A DNA stretch of 64,000 nucleotides from Solimicrobium sp043758755 (GTDB lineage: Bacteria; Pseudomonadota; Gammaproteobacteria; Burkholderiales; Burkholderiaceae_D), in NCBI GenBank assembly GCA_043758755.1, contig JAYVMW010000003.1, positions 36,095 to 100,094 of the forward strand. Reading direction: 5' to 3'. The position numbers were made by a program, and so were the translations under genes. The notes under the pieces were generated by a model. The model ran no database searches, had not been told where the DNA came from, and worked only from the letters and a program-made list of their open reading frames with translations. Each line of letters starts with the position of its first letter. Within the stretch, counting starts at the first letter, position 1. This document shows positions 55,515 through 64,000 of the stretch, piece after piece.

Positions 55515-57257
55515 CTATGTATGTGTAAATTTGAGCAATGAACCCTCAAACTGATCCACATTTTCAAACCCGATTACCCGACCGGCTTCGTTCGATTCCT
55601 TGTCGAAAAATATCATTCCCGGTGGCCCAAACAGGTTAAAGCGCTTCAGTAATTGTTTGTCATCATCTGTGTTTGCGGTGACGTCGGCCTGCAGCAAAAT
55701 CATCCCCTTAAGCCTGGTATCGATACGCTTATCGGTAAAGGTCAGTTTTTCCATTTCCTTGCACGACACACACCAGTCAGCATAAAAATCCAGCATCACT
55801 GCTTTGCCCTGCAGCTTCGCCTGTGTCAGAGCCTGCTCCAGTTCCTGACTGGACTTGATGCGTTCAAAGCTGACGTGATTCTCGTTCTGGTTACCGACCA
55901 GATGTGAAAGTGGCGCAAAGACATCTCTACCACCGGTTGCCACCCCGATAAATTCCGTGAAGCCCAAAACAAACAATATTGATGCTGCAGTTTTGGGGAA
56001 TGTGCCGATATGTTTGGTCAGGAACCAGGCGTAACCGACCAACAAGACTGACCACCCCATCATTTGTAACCATGTCGGCAATACCGGTGCAACCAGCCAT
56101 AATGCCATTGCCAGCATCATGACCCCAAATAACTGCTTAACCGATTCCATCCATTTACCGGCTTTTGGCAGGAAGGTCCCGGCCGACAGACCTACCAGAA
56201 TTAACGGCACACTCATACCCATGGCCATGGAAAACAATGCTGCACCGCCAATAAGAACATTGCGGGTCTGGCTGATATACAGCAAAGCACTGGCAAGTGG
56301 CGCAGCTACACAGGGGCCGACGATCAGTGCCGAGATGGCTCCCATGACAAACACGCCCACCAATTTGCCATGACGCTGACGTGCAGAAATATGGGACAGA
56401 CTGTTCTGCAGACTGAGCGGCATTTGCAGATGATAAACATTAAACATGGACAGAGACATGGCAACCAGCAGCAGGCCGAAGGAACCCAATACCCATGGAT
56501 TTTGCAGAGCAGCGGCCAGCCCCTCTCCCAACAGGCCAGCGGCGACGCCCAGTGCGGTATACACAATGGCCATGCCAAGCGCATAACTGAGTGACAGGAC
56601 AAAACCGCGATGCCTGCCCACTTCAGCACCTTCCCCGACTATGATCGAGGAAAGGATAGGCACCATCGGCAACACGCAGGGGGTAAATGCCAAACCAAGG
56701 CCCAACAATAAAAAGAGCGGCATGATGAGAATCAGTCGGCCGCTTTGTAGTGAGGTTTTTAAATGATCTGTTTCATCATTCGCAGAGCTGATCGGCGGCG
56801 ATTTGGCCCCGGGGATAAATCCGCCACTGTCGAATTTTTGTTTTGAATCCATCGGCGCGTAACATAAACCCTGGTCTGAACAGCCTTGACCGCGTGAGGT
56901 CAGTGTCCAGTCTGGCTGTTTGGGGTCTACAGACAGTATTGGTATCTGGATGGTGATTATTTTGCGATAGGTTTCGACATTCTTTTGAAAAGTTTCATCA
57001 AAATGAATTAAGCCTGCCGGAAAAATCGGACTTCCAAGCTTGACGCCGGTTGCTTCGAATTTAAAGCGTTCCCGGTACATGTAATAGCCATCGGCGATCT
57101 TGTAGGTAACTTCAATTTTATCGGCGCTGATCTGTTTGCTGCTGAATTGAAATGCCTGCTCAGGCTCTAAAAAATTGGCCTCGGCCCACACACTGTTTAT
57201 GCCGAAAAACAGGACAAGACTGAGGAACAGTTGATATGCTGGTTTGCAAAAAGACAT
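55515..57257 (-). CDS. dsbD: Thiol:disulfide interchange protein DsbD
   Basis: DsbD moves electrons from cytoplasmic thioredoxin to periplasmic DsbC and cytochrome c maturation factors. The 580-residue protein has a signal peptide (YQLFLSLVLFFGINSVWA), an N-terminal alpha domain with CSDQGLCYAPMD, a membrane beta domain with paired cysteines in LAFTPCVLPMVPIL and VGPCVAAPLASALL, and a C-terminal thioredoxin-like gamma domain with DWCVSCKEME. All three cysteine pairs are in place. It is downstream of rplQ but separated from it by a terminator. Confidence 0.95.
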   Translation of the reverse strand: MSFCKPAYQLFLSLVLFFGINSVWAEANFLEPEQAFQFSSKQISADKIEVTYKIADGYYMYRERFKFEATGVKLGSPIFPAGLIHFDETFQKNVETYRKIITIQIPILSVDPKQPDWTLTSRGQGCSDQGLCYAPMDSKQKFDSGGFIPGAKSPPISSANDETDHLKTSLQSGRLILIMPLFLLLGLGLAFTPCVLPMVPILSSIIVGEGAEVGRHRGFVLSLSYALGMAIVYTALGVAAGLLGEGLAAALQNPWVLGSFGLLLVAMSLSMFNVYHLQMPLSLQNSLSHISARQRHGKLVGVFVMGAISALIVGPCVAAPLASALLYISQTRNVLIGGAALFSMAMGMSVPLILVGLSAGTFLPKAGKWMESVKQLFGVMMLAMALWLVAPVLPTWLQMMGWSVLLVGYAWFLTKHIGTFPKTAASILFVLGFTEFIGVATGGRDVFAPLSHLVGNQNENHVSFERIKSSQELEQALTQAKLQGKAVMLDFYADWCVSCKEMEKLTFTDKRIDTRLKGMILLQADVTANTDDDKQLLKRFNLFGPPGMIFFDKESNEAGRVIGFENVDQFEGSLLKFTHT

Positions 57258-57298
57258 GCGGGCACCGTATTGAAATAAATATGTTGCTACTATAGACC

Positions 57299-57331
57299 AA
57301 AAAAAAGCCAGGCGTACCTGGCTTTTTCTTC
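57299..57331 (-). terminator. Rho-independent terminator of the ribosomal/rpoA operon
   Basis: AAAAAGCCAGG (57302-57312) pairs with CCTGGCTTTTT (57317-57327) through a 4-base loop. It lies just after the rplQ stop on the minus strand, with T-rich flank. It ends the long transcript that enters the window at rplR. Confidence 0.88.
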
Positions 57332-57339
57332 AAACTGAT

Positions 57340-57735
57340 TTACTCGGCAGTGACGACTTCAGCTGCTTCGGTGATTTCTGGACGATCAACCAGTTCAACG
57401 TAGGCCATCGGTGCATTGTCACCAACGCGGAAGCCCATTTTCAGAATACGCAGGTAGCCACCATTGCGGTTTGCATAACGAGGTCCCAGTTCAGCAAACA
57501 GCTTTTGAACGATTTCGCGGTCACGCAGGCGGGAAAATGCCAGGCGCTTGTTTGCCAGTGTGTCTGTTTTACCCAAAGTCAGCATCGGTTCTACAACGCG
57601 ACGTAATTCTTTTGCTTTTGGCAATGTGGTTTTGATTGCTTCATGTTTCAGTAAAGATACTGTCATGTTGCGTAACATCGCTAAACGATGTGATGAAGTG
57701 CGATTGAGCTTACGTAAGCCGTGACGATGACGCAT
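57340..57735 (-). CDS. rplQ: 50S ribosomal protein L17
   Basis: L17 is a large-subunit protein and the last gene of the alpha operon. The 131-residue protein starts MRHRHGLRKLNRTSSHRLAMLRNMTVSLLKHEAIKTTLPKAKELR, the diagnostic N-terminus, and its length is normal for betaproteobacteria. The 174-base gap to rpoA shows no gene. Confidence 0.97.
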   Translation of the reverse strand: MRHRHGLRKLNRTSSHRLAMLRNMTVSLLKHEAIKTTLPKAKELRRVVEPMLTLGKTDTLANKRLAFSRLRDREIVQKLFAELGPRYANRNGGYLRILKMGFRVGDNAPMAYVELVDRPEITEAAEVVTAE

Positions 57736-57909
57736 GATATTTCCTTAGTTAGTTTTGTTGCCCAGTTCTTCTATCACCAGCGGACTGTTACGGTCGAATC
57801 GGGAGCAAGCGTCACGCGCTCTCGATTTGACTGTAACAGTTCGCTATTGTGCGGACCGGTACATAGTTAAAAAATCAGGTATCCGGGCTTGAATACCTGC
57901 GGGTGTAAA

Positions 57910-58887
57910 TTACTTCTCTAAACCGGCTGGCGGCCAATTTTCCAGTTTCATGCCTAATGACAGGCCACGGGAAGCCAGAACTTCTTTGATTTCATTCAAC
58001 GATTTACGGCCCAGATTCGGTGTCTTCAACAATTCATTTTCAGTACGCTGGATCAGATCGCCAATGTAGTAAATGTTTTCTGCTTTGAGGCAGTTTGCTG
58101 AACGCACTGTCAGTTCCAGATCATCAACCGGACGCAACAAGATAGGATCAACCATAGGAGCACGGGATGGTGCTTCTGCAGCGGCTTCAGTGCCTTCCAG
58201 AGCTGCGAATACATTCAGCTGATCAACCAGAACACGGGCTGACTGACGGATCGCTTCTTCAGGAGTGATGACACCATTGGTTTCAATGGTAATGATCAGC
58301 TTGTCCAGATCGGTACGTTGTTCAACGCGGGCAGATTCAACGGAATAGGATACGCGACGCACCGGTGAGAATGAAGCATCCAGAATGATACGGCCGATAG
58401 TACGGTTGGCATCTTCGGACAGGCGACGAACGTTACCTGGTACATATCCACGACCTTTTTCCACCTTGATCTGCATATCCAGCTTGCCACCGGCAGTCAG
58501 ATTGGCGATGACGTGACCTGAATTGATCAATTCAACATCGTGGGGCAGATCGATATCTGATGCCAGTACCGGACCTTCGCCTTCTTTTTTCAGAATCAGG
58601 GTGACTTCATCGCGATTGTGCAGTTTGAATACGATCCCTTTCAGGTTCAACAGGATATCAACGATATCTTCCTGTACACCATCCAGAGTTGAATATTCAT
58701 GTACCACACCGGCGATAGTTACTTCAGTTGCAGCGTAACCTGTCATTGACGACAGCAGAACACGGCGCAGGGCGTTACCCAAAGTATGTCCGTATCCGCG
58801 TTCGAAAGGCTCCATGACAACTTTTGCGATACCGTCGGCCAGCATCTCTACGTCGATAATACGGGGTTTTAACAAACTGTTTTGCAT
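57910..58887 (-). CDS. rpoA: DNA-directed RNA polymerase subunit alpha
   Basis: The alpha subunit dimerises to start RNA polymerase assembly and its C-terminal domain binds UP elements and activators. The 325-residue protein has the N-terminal motif FERGYGHTLGNALRRVLLSSMTGYA and the C-terminal domain ending LELTVRSANCLKAENIYYIGDLIQRTENELLKTPNLGRKSLNEIKEVL. It lies between rpsD and rplQ as in the standard alpha operon. Confidence 0.98.
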   Translation of the reverse strand: MQNSLLKPRIIDVEMLADGIAKVVMEPFERGYGHTLGNALRRVLLSSMTGYAATEVTIAGVVHEYSTLDGVQEDIVDILLNLKGIVFKLHNRDEVTLILKKEGEGPVLASDIDLPHDVELINSGHVIANLTAGGKLDMQIKVEKGRGYVPGNVRRLSEDANRTIGRIILDASFSPVRRVSYSVESARVEQRTDLDKLIITIETNGVITPEEAIRQSARVLVDQLNVFAALEGTEAAAEAPSRAPMVDPILLRPVDDLELTVRSANCLKAENIYYIGDLIQRTENELLKTPNLGRKSLNEIKEVLASRGLSLGMKLENWPPAGLEK

Positions 58888-58989
58888 GAAATGTCCTTTT
58901 CAATACCCTCGGCTCATTACACCGATAAGGCTGACGGCATGTCGATAAAAAGCCCTTTGAATACTCAAAGGGCTACGGGAACACTAAGA

Positions 58990-59613
58990 TTAACGTGAAT
59001 ACAATTCAACGATTAATGATTCGTTGACATCGGCTGCGATGTCGCTGCGATCTGGCGCAGATTTGAATGTGCCTTCCATTTTCTTGGCATCAACCGCTAC
59101 CCATGAAGGCATACCGATCTGATCAGCCAAAGACAGCGCTTCAACGATACGAACCTGCTTTTTGGATTTGTCGCGAACTGCGATCACATCACCAGGTTTA
59201 ACTTGATACGAAGCGATATTGACTACGTTTGCGTTGACAGTAAATGCCTTGTGGCTCACCAGCTGACGCGCTTCAGCGCGGGTTGAACCGAAACCCATAC
59301 GATAACAAACGTTATCCAGACGGCATTCCAGCAATTTCAGCAATGTTTCACCGGTATTGCCCTTGCGGCGATCGGCTTCCGCGAAGTAGCGGCGGAACTG
59401 GCGTTCCAGAATGCCGTACATGCGTTTAACTTTTTGTTTTTCACGCAATTGATTACCGAAGTCAGAGGTACGTGCGCCTGATTTAGCACCGTGTTGACCT
59501 GGTTTTACATCTAATTTGCATTTTGAATCTAACGAGCGACGAGCGCTTTTCAAGAACAGGTCAGTGCCTTCGCGGCGTGACAATTTTGCTTTTGGTCCAA
59601 TATAACGTGCCAC
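58990..59613 (-). CDS. rpsD: 30S ribosomal protein S4
   Basis: S4 nucleates small-subunit assembly and regulates the alpha operon. The 207-residue protein begins MARYIGPKAKLSRREGTDLFLKSARR and contains the S4 RNA-binding motif (RLDNVCYRMGFGSTRAEARQLVSHKAFTVNA). Beyond it is a 205-base spacer to rpsK; no gene was seen there. Confidence 0.98.
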   Translation of the reverse strand: MARYIGPKAKLSRREGTDLFLKSARRSLDSKCKLDVKPGQHGAKSGARTSDFGNQLREKQKVKRMYGILERQFRRYFAEADRRKGNTGETLLKLLECRLDNVCYRMGFGSTRAEARQLVSHKAFTVNANVVNIASYQVKPGDVIAVRDKSKKQVRIVEALSLADQIGMPSWVAVDAKKMEGTFKSAPDRSDIAADVNESLIVELYSR

Positions 59614-59818
59614 AATAATTCCTTTAGTAGATGACGCTGGGCAGACAATTCTGCAGCGCTAGTCTGGACTGCATGCTTCCAGACGGTGGGCTTAACAACA
59701 AAACCCGCTTAATTTTTGCGGGTCGTATTCTAACTCATTTGAGCCAGAATGGCGGTGCTAAATATGACTAAGCTGCCAGTCGCAGTTAATACCTGAACAA
59801 ACCGACAACTCAAGCCTA

Positions 59819-60223
59819 TTAGATACGACGGCGCTTAGGAGGACGGCAACCGTTATGCGGTACTGGAGTAACGTCCTGGATCAAGGAGATCTTGATACCC
59901 AGATTGTTCAACGCACGAACTGAAGATTCACGGCCAGGACCAGGTCCCTTGATGCGAACTTCCAGATTCTTGACGCCGCATTCAACAGCAACTTTACCAG
60001 CTGCTTCGGCTGCAACCTGCGCTGCAAACGGTGTTGATTTACGTGAACCTTTAAAACCGGCACCACCTGCAGTCGCCCAAGAAAGTGCATTTCCCTGACG
60101 GTCTGTAATTGTGATGATGGTGTTATTAAAGGACGCGTGTACATGAGCGATACCTTCAGCAACGTTCTTTTTAACTTTTTTACGAGCGCGCGCTGCGGCT
60201 GCGTTATTTGGTGCTTTTGCCAT
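59819..60223 (-). CDS. rpsK: 30S ribosomal protein S11
   Basis: S11 forms part of the platform of the small subunit that contacts mRNA in the exit channel. The 134-residue protein contains IAHVHASFNNTIITITDRQGNALSWATAGGAGFKGSRKSTPFAAQ and ends VTPVPHNGCRPPKRRRI, both diagnostic of the family. It follows rpsM in the normal order. Confidence 0.98.
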   Translation of the reverse strand: MAKAPNNAAAARARKKVKKNVAEGIAHVHASFNNTIITITDRQGNALSWATAGGAGFKGSRKSTPFAAQVAAEAAGKVAVECGVKNLEVRIKGPGPGRESSVRALNNLGIKISLIQDVTPVPHNGCRPPKRRRI

Positions 60224-60279
60224 AATTGTTTCCTTGAACCCGTTAGATTAGTAATGGTAGTAACTAAAACTATCGCGGA

Positions 60280-60645
60280 TTATTTTTTCAACGATTGTGC
60301 TGCTTTACGTGGTCCCTTACGGGTACGGGCATTAGTACGTGTGCGTTGTCCACGGCAAGGCAAGCCTTTACGGTGACGCATGCCACGATAACAACCCAGA
60401 TCCATCAATCGCTTGATGCTCATGGAGACTTCACGACGAAGATCACCTTCAACGATGAATTTTGCAATTTCATCGCGAAGCTTTTCTAATTCGTTATCGT
60501 CCAGATCCTTGACCTTTTTATTGGTCAATACACCCGTTGCTGCGCAGATTGCCTCTGAGCGTGGACGTCCAATACCATAGATTGCTGTTAAGCCGATTAC
60601 GGTATGCTGATGATTTGGGATATTTACCCCTGAGATACGTGCCAT
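60280..60645 (-). CDS. rpsM: 30S ribosomal protein S13
   Basis: S13 sits in the head of the 30S subunit and contacts the P-site tRNA. The 121-residue protein begins MARISGVNIPNHQHTVIGLTAIYGIGRPRSEAICAATG and ends with the basic GLPCRGQRTRTNARTRKGPRKAAQSLKK tail. It follows rpmJ by 28 bases. Confidence 0.98.
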   Translation of the reverse strand: MARISGVNIPNHQHTVIGLTAIYGIGRPRSEAICAATGVLTNKKVKDLDDNELEKLRDEIAKFIVEGDLRREVSMSIKRLMDLGCYRGMRHRKGLPCRGQRTRTNARTRKGPRKAAQSLKK

Positions 60646-60673
60646 TCGTTATTCCTCGATCAATAACGTTAAA

Positions 60674-60787
60674 TTAACCTTGACGCTGTTTATGACGCGG
60701 TTCTGTGCAAATAACACGAACCACGCCTTTGCGCTTGATGATCTTGCAATTGCGGCATATCCGCTTAACTGATGCGAGAACTTTCAT
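60674..60787 (-). CDS. rpmJ: 50S ribosomal protein L36
   Basis: L36 is the smallest ribosomal protein. Translation from ATG at 60787 gives 37 residues, MKVLASVKRICRNCKIIKRK through RVICTEPRHKQRQG, with the C(x2)C...C...H zinc-ribbon residues all present, so this is the zinc-binding (C+) paralogue. It lies between infA and rpsM. Confidence 0.97.
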   Translation of the reverse strand: MKVLASVKRICRNCKIIKRKGVVRVICTEPRHKQRQG

Positions 60788-60859
60788 TTTATTGCCCTCT
60801 TTCCTAATACTGCTTGATTTACCAAGCTAAGTTTTACTAATACATTTACTTAAAGGTAC

Positions 60860-61078
60860 CTACTTGGTACGGAACACAATACGCGCCCGACTCAAATCAT
60901 AAGGTGTCAATTCTACTGTCACCTTGTCACCTGGGAGAATACGGATATAGTTCATACGCATTTTTCCAGAAATATGACCTAATACTACGTGCCCGTTTTC
61001 AAGCTTTACTCTAAATGTAGCATTCGGTAGATTCTCTAGAATCTCGCCCTGCATCTGAATTACGTCGTCTTTTGCCAT
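60860..61078 (-). CDS. infA: Translation initiation factor IF-1
   Basis: IF-1 blocks the ribosomal A site during initiation. The 72-residue OB-fold protein reads MAKDDVIQMQGEILENLPNATFRVKLENGHVVLGHISGKMRMNYIRILPGDKVTVELTPYDLSRARIVFR in shortened form. Its position between secY and rpmJ is characteristic of betaproteobacteria. Confidence 0.97.
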   Translation of the reverse strand: MAKDDVIQMQGEILENLPNATFRVKLENGHVVLGHISGKMRMNYIRILPGDKVTVELTPYDLSRARIVFRTK

Positions 61079-61099
61079 TCTTGTCTAGGTTTCCTCACG

Positions 61100-62431
61100 T
61101 TACCGCGAAGAAACTCCGCCTTTGAAGTTTGCTTTACGAAGTAATGAATCATATTGCTGCGACATCACATAGTTCTGAACTTGAGCCATGAAATCCATTG
61201 TGACTACAACGATAATTAATAACGATGTGCCACCGAACGAAAACGGAACCTTGTATTTTGCAATCAAAATCTCAGGCAGTAAACATACTGCAGTGATGTA
61301 GACCGCGCCAGCCAATGTCAACCGCATTAATATCTTGTCGATATAACGAGCAGTCTGATCACCAGGGCGAATACCAGGCACGAAAGCGCCACTTTTCTTC
61401 AAATTGTCTGCAGTTTCTTTGCTGTTAAATACCAGCGCAGTATAGAAAAAGCAGAAAAATATAATTGCAACAGCATACAACAACATATGAATTGGTTCAC
61501 CAGGGCCCAACGATAATGACAGATCTTTTAAAAACCGCATTACCCCCGAGTTATCACCCGTAGTAACAAACCAGCCAGTAATCGTTGCTGGAAACAGGAT
61601 AATCGATGAAGCAAAGATAGGAGGAATTACACCTGCCATATTTAACTTTAAAGGCAAATGACTGCTTTGCCCACCGTATATCTTGTTACCCACTTGGCGC
61701 TTGGCATAATTCACCAAAATCTTCCGCTGCCCACGTTCTACAAACACCACAACGAAAGTCACACCAGCTGCCAGGACGCAAATCATCAAAGCGATAAACG
61801 GGTTCATCGAACCGGTACGAACCAGCTCAAGCAAACTACCGACCGCATTTGGTAAGCCAGAAGCGATACCAGCGAAAATAATGATTGAAATACCGTTACC
61901 TAAACCACGTTCAGTAATCTGCTCACCCAACCACATCAAAAACATGGTGCCGGTTACCAGAGTAACTGCCGTTGTGAATCGAAATGCCATTCCAGGATCG
62001 ATTACCAAGTTTGCCTGATGCTCTAAGGCTACCGCAATTCCCAGCGCCTGAAACGTTGCCAGTACCAAGGTACCGTACCTGGTATATTGTGTAATCTTCC
62101 TACGACCCGATTCGCCTTCTTTTTTTAACGATTCTAGCGGCGGGTAAACAATCGACATCAGCTGCATGATGATCGAAGCCGAAATATACGGCATGATACC
62201 TAATGCGAACACAGTAAACCGTGACAAAGCGCCGCCAGAAAACATATTAAACATACCCAAAATACCGCCTGAGTTTTGTTTAAATAGTTGTTCTAGCTGT
62301 GCTGGATCGATGCCTGGAACTGGAATGTGCGCACCGATTCTATATACGACTAATGCTGCCAGTAAAAACCATAGTCTTCCCCAAGGAAAACCACTGGCAC
62401 CGCCTTTAGCTAGCTGAGGTGTTGTCGCCAA
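61100..62431 (-). CDS. secY: Protein translocase subunit SecY
   Basis: SecY is the channel subunit of the general secretion translocon. The 443-residue protein has ten membrane segments and SecY motifs: the N-terminal RLWFLLAALVVYRIGAHIPVPGID, GALSRFTVFALGIMPYISASIIMQL, the ERGLGNGISIIIFAGI region and ALVFNSKETADNLKKSGAFVPGIRPG (cytoplasmic loop). It lies between rplO and infA. Confidence 0.98.
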   Translation of the reverse strand: MATTPQLAKGGASGFPWGRLWFLLAALVVYRIGAHIPVPGIDPAQLEQLFKQNSGGILGMFNMFSGGALSRFTVFALGIMPYISASIIMQLMSIVYPPLESLKKEGESGRRKITQYTRYGTLVLATFQALGIAVALEHQANLVIDPGMAFRFTTAVTLVTGTMFLMWLGEQITERGLGNGISIIIFAGIASGLPNAVGSLLELVRTGSMNPFIALMICVLAAGVTFVVVFVERGQRKILVNYAKRQVGNKIYGGQSSHLPLKLNMAGVIPPIFASSIILFPATITGWFVTTGDNSGVMRFLKDLSLSLGPGEPIHMLLYAVAIIFFCFFYTALVFNSKETADNLKKSGAFVPGIRPGDQTARYIDKILMRLTLAGAVYITAVCLLPEILIAKYKVPFSFGGTSLLIIVVVTMDFMAQVQNYVMSQQYDSLLRKANFKGGVSSR

Positions 62432-62449
62432 TTATTGCTCCAGTTTGGA

Positions 62450-62881
62450 TTAAGCGACTGTTCCGCCAGCAGCTTCAATTGCAGCTTTGGCACCTTTGGT
62501 CACGATCAAGCCGTTCAATGTCACTTTTTTAGTGATTGAACCAGACAGGATTACGCGAACCACTTTAGCTAACTGAGAGACAATTCCTGCTTGCTTGAGC
62601 GCTAGAATATCGATTTCGGCGATAGGCAACGATTCGAGCTGGGACAAACGAACTTCAGCTTTATACGGTGTAGCAAGAGATTTAAAACCACGTTTTGGCA
62701 AACGACGTTGCAAAGGCATTTGACCGCCTTCGAAACCCACTTTATGAAAACCACCAGTACGGGATTTTTGACCTTTGTGACCACGGCCAGCTGTTTTACC
62801 TAAGCCTGAGCCGATACCACGACCAACACGACGTTTGTAGTGTTTCGCGCCATCTGCAGGCTGAATATTATTCAATTCCAT
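62450..62881 (-). CDS. rplO: 50S ribosomal protein L15
   Basis: L15 is a large-subunit assembly protein. The ATG at 62881 (MELNNIQPADGAKHYKRRVGRGIGSGLGKTAGRGHKGQKSRTGG in shortened form) is chosen because GGAGC lies upstream, giving 143 residues; a longer frame to 62920 overlaps rpmD. The Gly-rich, basic N-terminus is diagnostic. Confidence 0.97.
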   Translation of the reverse strand: MELNNIQPADGAKHYKRRVGRGIGSGLGKTAGRGHKGQKSRTGGFHKVGFEGGQMPLQRRLPKRGFKSLATPYKAEVRLSQLESLPIAEIDILALKQAGIVSQLAKVVRVILSGSITKKVTLNGLIVTKGAKAAIEAAGGTVA

Positions 62882-62909
62882 AATTTGCTCCGATCGTAAA
62901 CCTTGCGGC

Positions 62910-63089
62910 TTACGATACAACCTTCACAAGATACGAGACTTTGTTGATCATGCCGCGCACAGCTGGTGTGTCTTCTAATTCACGAACTGAATTAACCCGA
63001 CGCAGACCCAGACCACGCACAGTCGCCCGGTGTGATTCGCGTGTGCCAATCAGACCCATAACCAACTTAACTTTTAATGTTTTTGTCAT
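62910..63089 (-). CDS. rpmD: 50S ribosomal protein L30
   Basis: L30 is a small large-subunit protein. The ATG at 63089 has AAGGTGA upstream and gives 59 residues: MTKTLKVKLVMGLIGTRESH, then RATVRGLGLRRVNSVRELEDTPAVRGMINKVSYLVKV in shortened form. It lies 10 bases after rpsE. Confidence 0.96.
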   Translation of the reverse strand: MTKTLKVKLVMGLIGTRESHRATVRGLGLRRVNSVRELEDTPAVRGMINKVSYLVKVVS

Positions 63090-63099
63090 TTCGTTCACC

Positions 63100-63618
63100 T
63101 TAGCCGAGAATTTCTTCAACGGATTTGCCGCGCTTGGCTGCAATTTCCGATGGAGTACTCATCTTGGACAAACCATCCAAGGTAGCACGAACCATATTGT
63201 ACGGATTAGTTGAGCCGTTAGACTTAGCAACCACATCCGTAATTCCCATTACTTCGAAAATTGCGCGCATTGGGCCGCCAGCAATAACACCGGTACCACT
63301 TTTAGCAGGCATGATCATCACTTTGGATGCGCCGTGCTGACCAGTTACCGTGTGCTGCAAAGTACCGTTTTTCAACGTAACTTTGATCAATTTGCGACGT
63401 GCTTCTTCCATTGCTTTTTGTACCGCAACAGGAACCTCTTTCGATTTTCCTTTGCCCATGCCGATACGGCCATCGCCGTCACCAACAACGGTCAACGCTG
63501 CAAAGCCCATGATACGACCACCCTTAACCACTTTGGTTACGCGGTTGATCGCGATCATTTTTTCGCGCATTCCATCATCTGGTTTGTCAGATGCTGTTTT
63601 CGCTTGCATTTTTGCCAT
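63100..63618 (-). CDS. rpsE: 30S ribosomal protein S5
   Basis: S5 helps decoding fidelity and mRNA unwinding. The 172-residue protein has the double-stranded-RNA-binding-like domain with MIAINRVTKVVKGGRIMGFAALTVVGDGDGRIGMGKGKSKEVPVAVQKA in shortened form, and the C-terminal SGTGVIAGGPMRAIFEVMGITDVVAKS. The order rplR-rpsE-rpmD-rplO is standard. Confidence 0.98.
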   Translation of the reverse strand: MAKMQAKTASDKPDDGMREKMIAINRVTKVVKGGRIMGFAALTVVGDGDGRIGMGKGKSKEVPVAVQKAMEEARRKLIKVTLKNGTLQHTVTGQHGASKVMIMPAKSGTGVIAGGPMRAIFEVMGITDVVAKSNGSTNPYNMVRATLDGLSKMSTPSEIAAKRGKSVEEILG

Positions 63619-63630
63619 GACGTATTTTCC

Positions 63631-63993
63631 TTAGAACTTCAAGCCAGCTTCACGGGCAGCTTCTGCAAGCGCCTTGATGCGACCGTGGTAACGGAAACCG
63701 GAGCGATCAAATGCAACTTCGGTAACCCCTGCTTTTATTGCTGCTTCAGCGACACGCTTACCAACTAAAGTAGCAGCTGCTACGTTGCCACCATTGCCAG
63801 ACGCTGCTGCCAATTCGGCACGAACAGTTGCTTCCAAACTTGAAGCGGATGCCAATACTTTTGCATCTGGTCCAATGATGTTGGCATAGATGTGCAAATT
63901 CGTACGATGCACAGCCAGGCGGTTCACTTTTAATTCTGCGATCTTGGCACGGGTTTGACGTGCGCGGCGCAGACGTGATTGTTTCTTGTCCAT
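63631..63993 (-). CDS. rplR: 50S ribosomal protein L18
   Basis: L18 binds 5S rRNA. The 120-residue protein starts MDKKQSRLRRARQTRAKIAEL with ATG at 63993 and ends with FRYHGRIKALAEAAREAGLKF. A TTG at 63999 would add two residues. The gene's Shine-Dalgarno lies at or beyond the window edge, so the start is less certain than the identity. Confidence 0.96.
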   Translation of the reverse strand: MDKKQSRLRRARQTRAKIAELKVNRLAVHRTNLHIYANIIGPDAKVLASASSLEATVRAELAAASGNGGNVAAATLVGKRVAEAAIKAGVTEVAFDRSGFRYHGRIKALAEAAREAGLKF

Positions 63994-64000
63994 CGTCAAC

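Overview
The window looks like a core chromosomal region of a betaproteobacterium in the Burkholderiales, most likely Oxalobacteraceae. The basis is the gene order around the origin (mnmE, yidC, yidD, rnpA, rpmH, then dnaA, dnaN, gyrB), a ribosomal block with infA between secY and rpmJ, PHA genes (phaA, phaB, phaM), a paired DUF3108/queC operon, and the sequence style of the proteins. The genus cannot be fixed by reading alone.

Layout. 1-5.6 kb: gltD (cut by the window edge) and gltB on the minus strand. 5.7-10.4 kb: a REP-type (Y1) transposase relative with a degraded HUH motif, phaM, two DUF3108 proteins overlapping queC, and a Gly/Tyr/His-rich lipoprotein. 10.5-17.0 kb: a TPR/GT41 glycosyltransferase downstream of mnmE, then yidC-yidD-rnpA-rpmH. 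17.0-22.8 kb: the probable oriC with one perfect DnaA box, then dnaA-dnaN-gyrB. 22.8-32.7 kb: a 5'-truncated SMC-like ATPase, REP-like repeats, a 5-formyl-THF cyclo-ligase, phaB and phaA, an ABC-2 exporter, a Gfo/Idh/MocA oxidoreductase, a DUF3422 membrane protein and a radC fragment.

32.8-38.9 kb: a serine-tailed pentapeptide-repeat protein (a candidate type III effector), a diheme CCP/MauG-family lipoprotein behind a Fur-box-like site, a two-domain methylglyoxal synthase relative, a dicarboxylate symporter, and an ArsR/old yellow enzyme pair. 39.3-45.5 kb: an accessory island with an SPI-1/Ipa-type type III secretion translocon (SicA-, SipB-, SipC- and SipD-like proteins plus an unknown small helical protein). 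Divergent to it lie an InvI/SpaM-like stalk gene and only the C-terminal third of the export ATPase. The rest of the apparatus is absent from the window.

45.5-57.3 kb: a frameshifted and internally deleted S53 (sedolisin) protease behind a well-preserved cyclic-di-GMP-I riboswitch, a PpiC-type isomerase lipoprotein, a DEAD-box helicase with two C-terminal RNA-binding domains, a cytochrome P450, a PLP desulfhydrase-like enzyme, an Xni-type nuclease, an APC permease and dsbD. 57.3-64.0 kb: the 3' half of the spc/alpha ribosomal operon (rplR to rplQ).

The most notable items are the translocon island with its broken ATPase, the pentapeptide-repeat protein with an effector-like N-terminus, the riboswitch in front of a decayed protease, and the duplicated RNA-binding domain of the helicase. 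All functions are read from sequence motifs; no database search was run.
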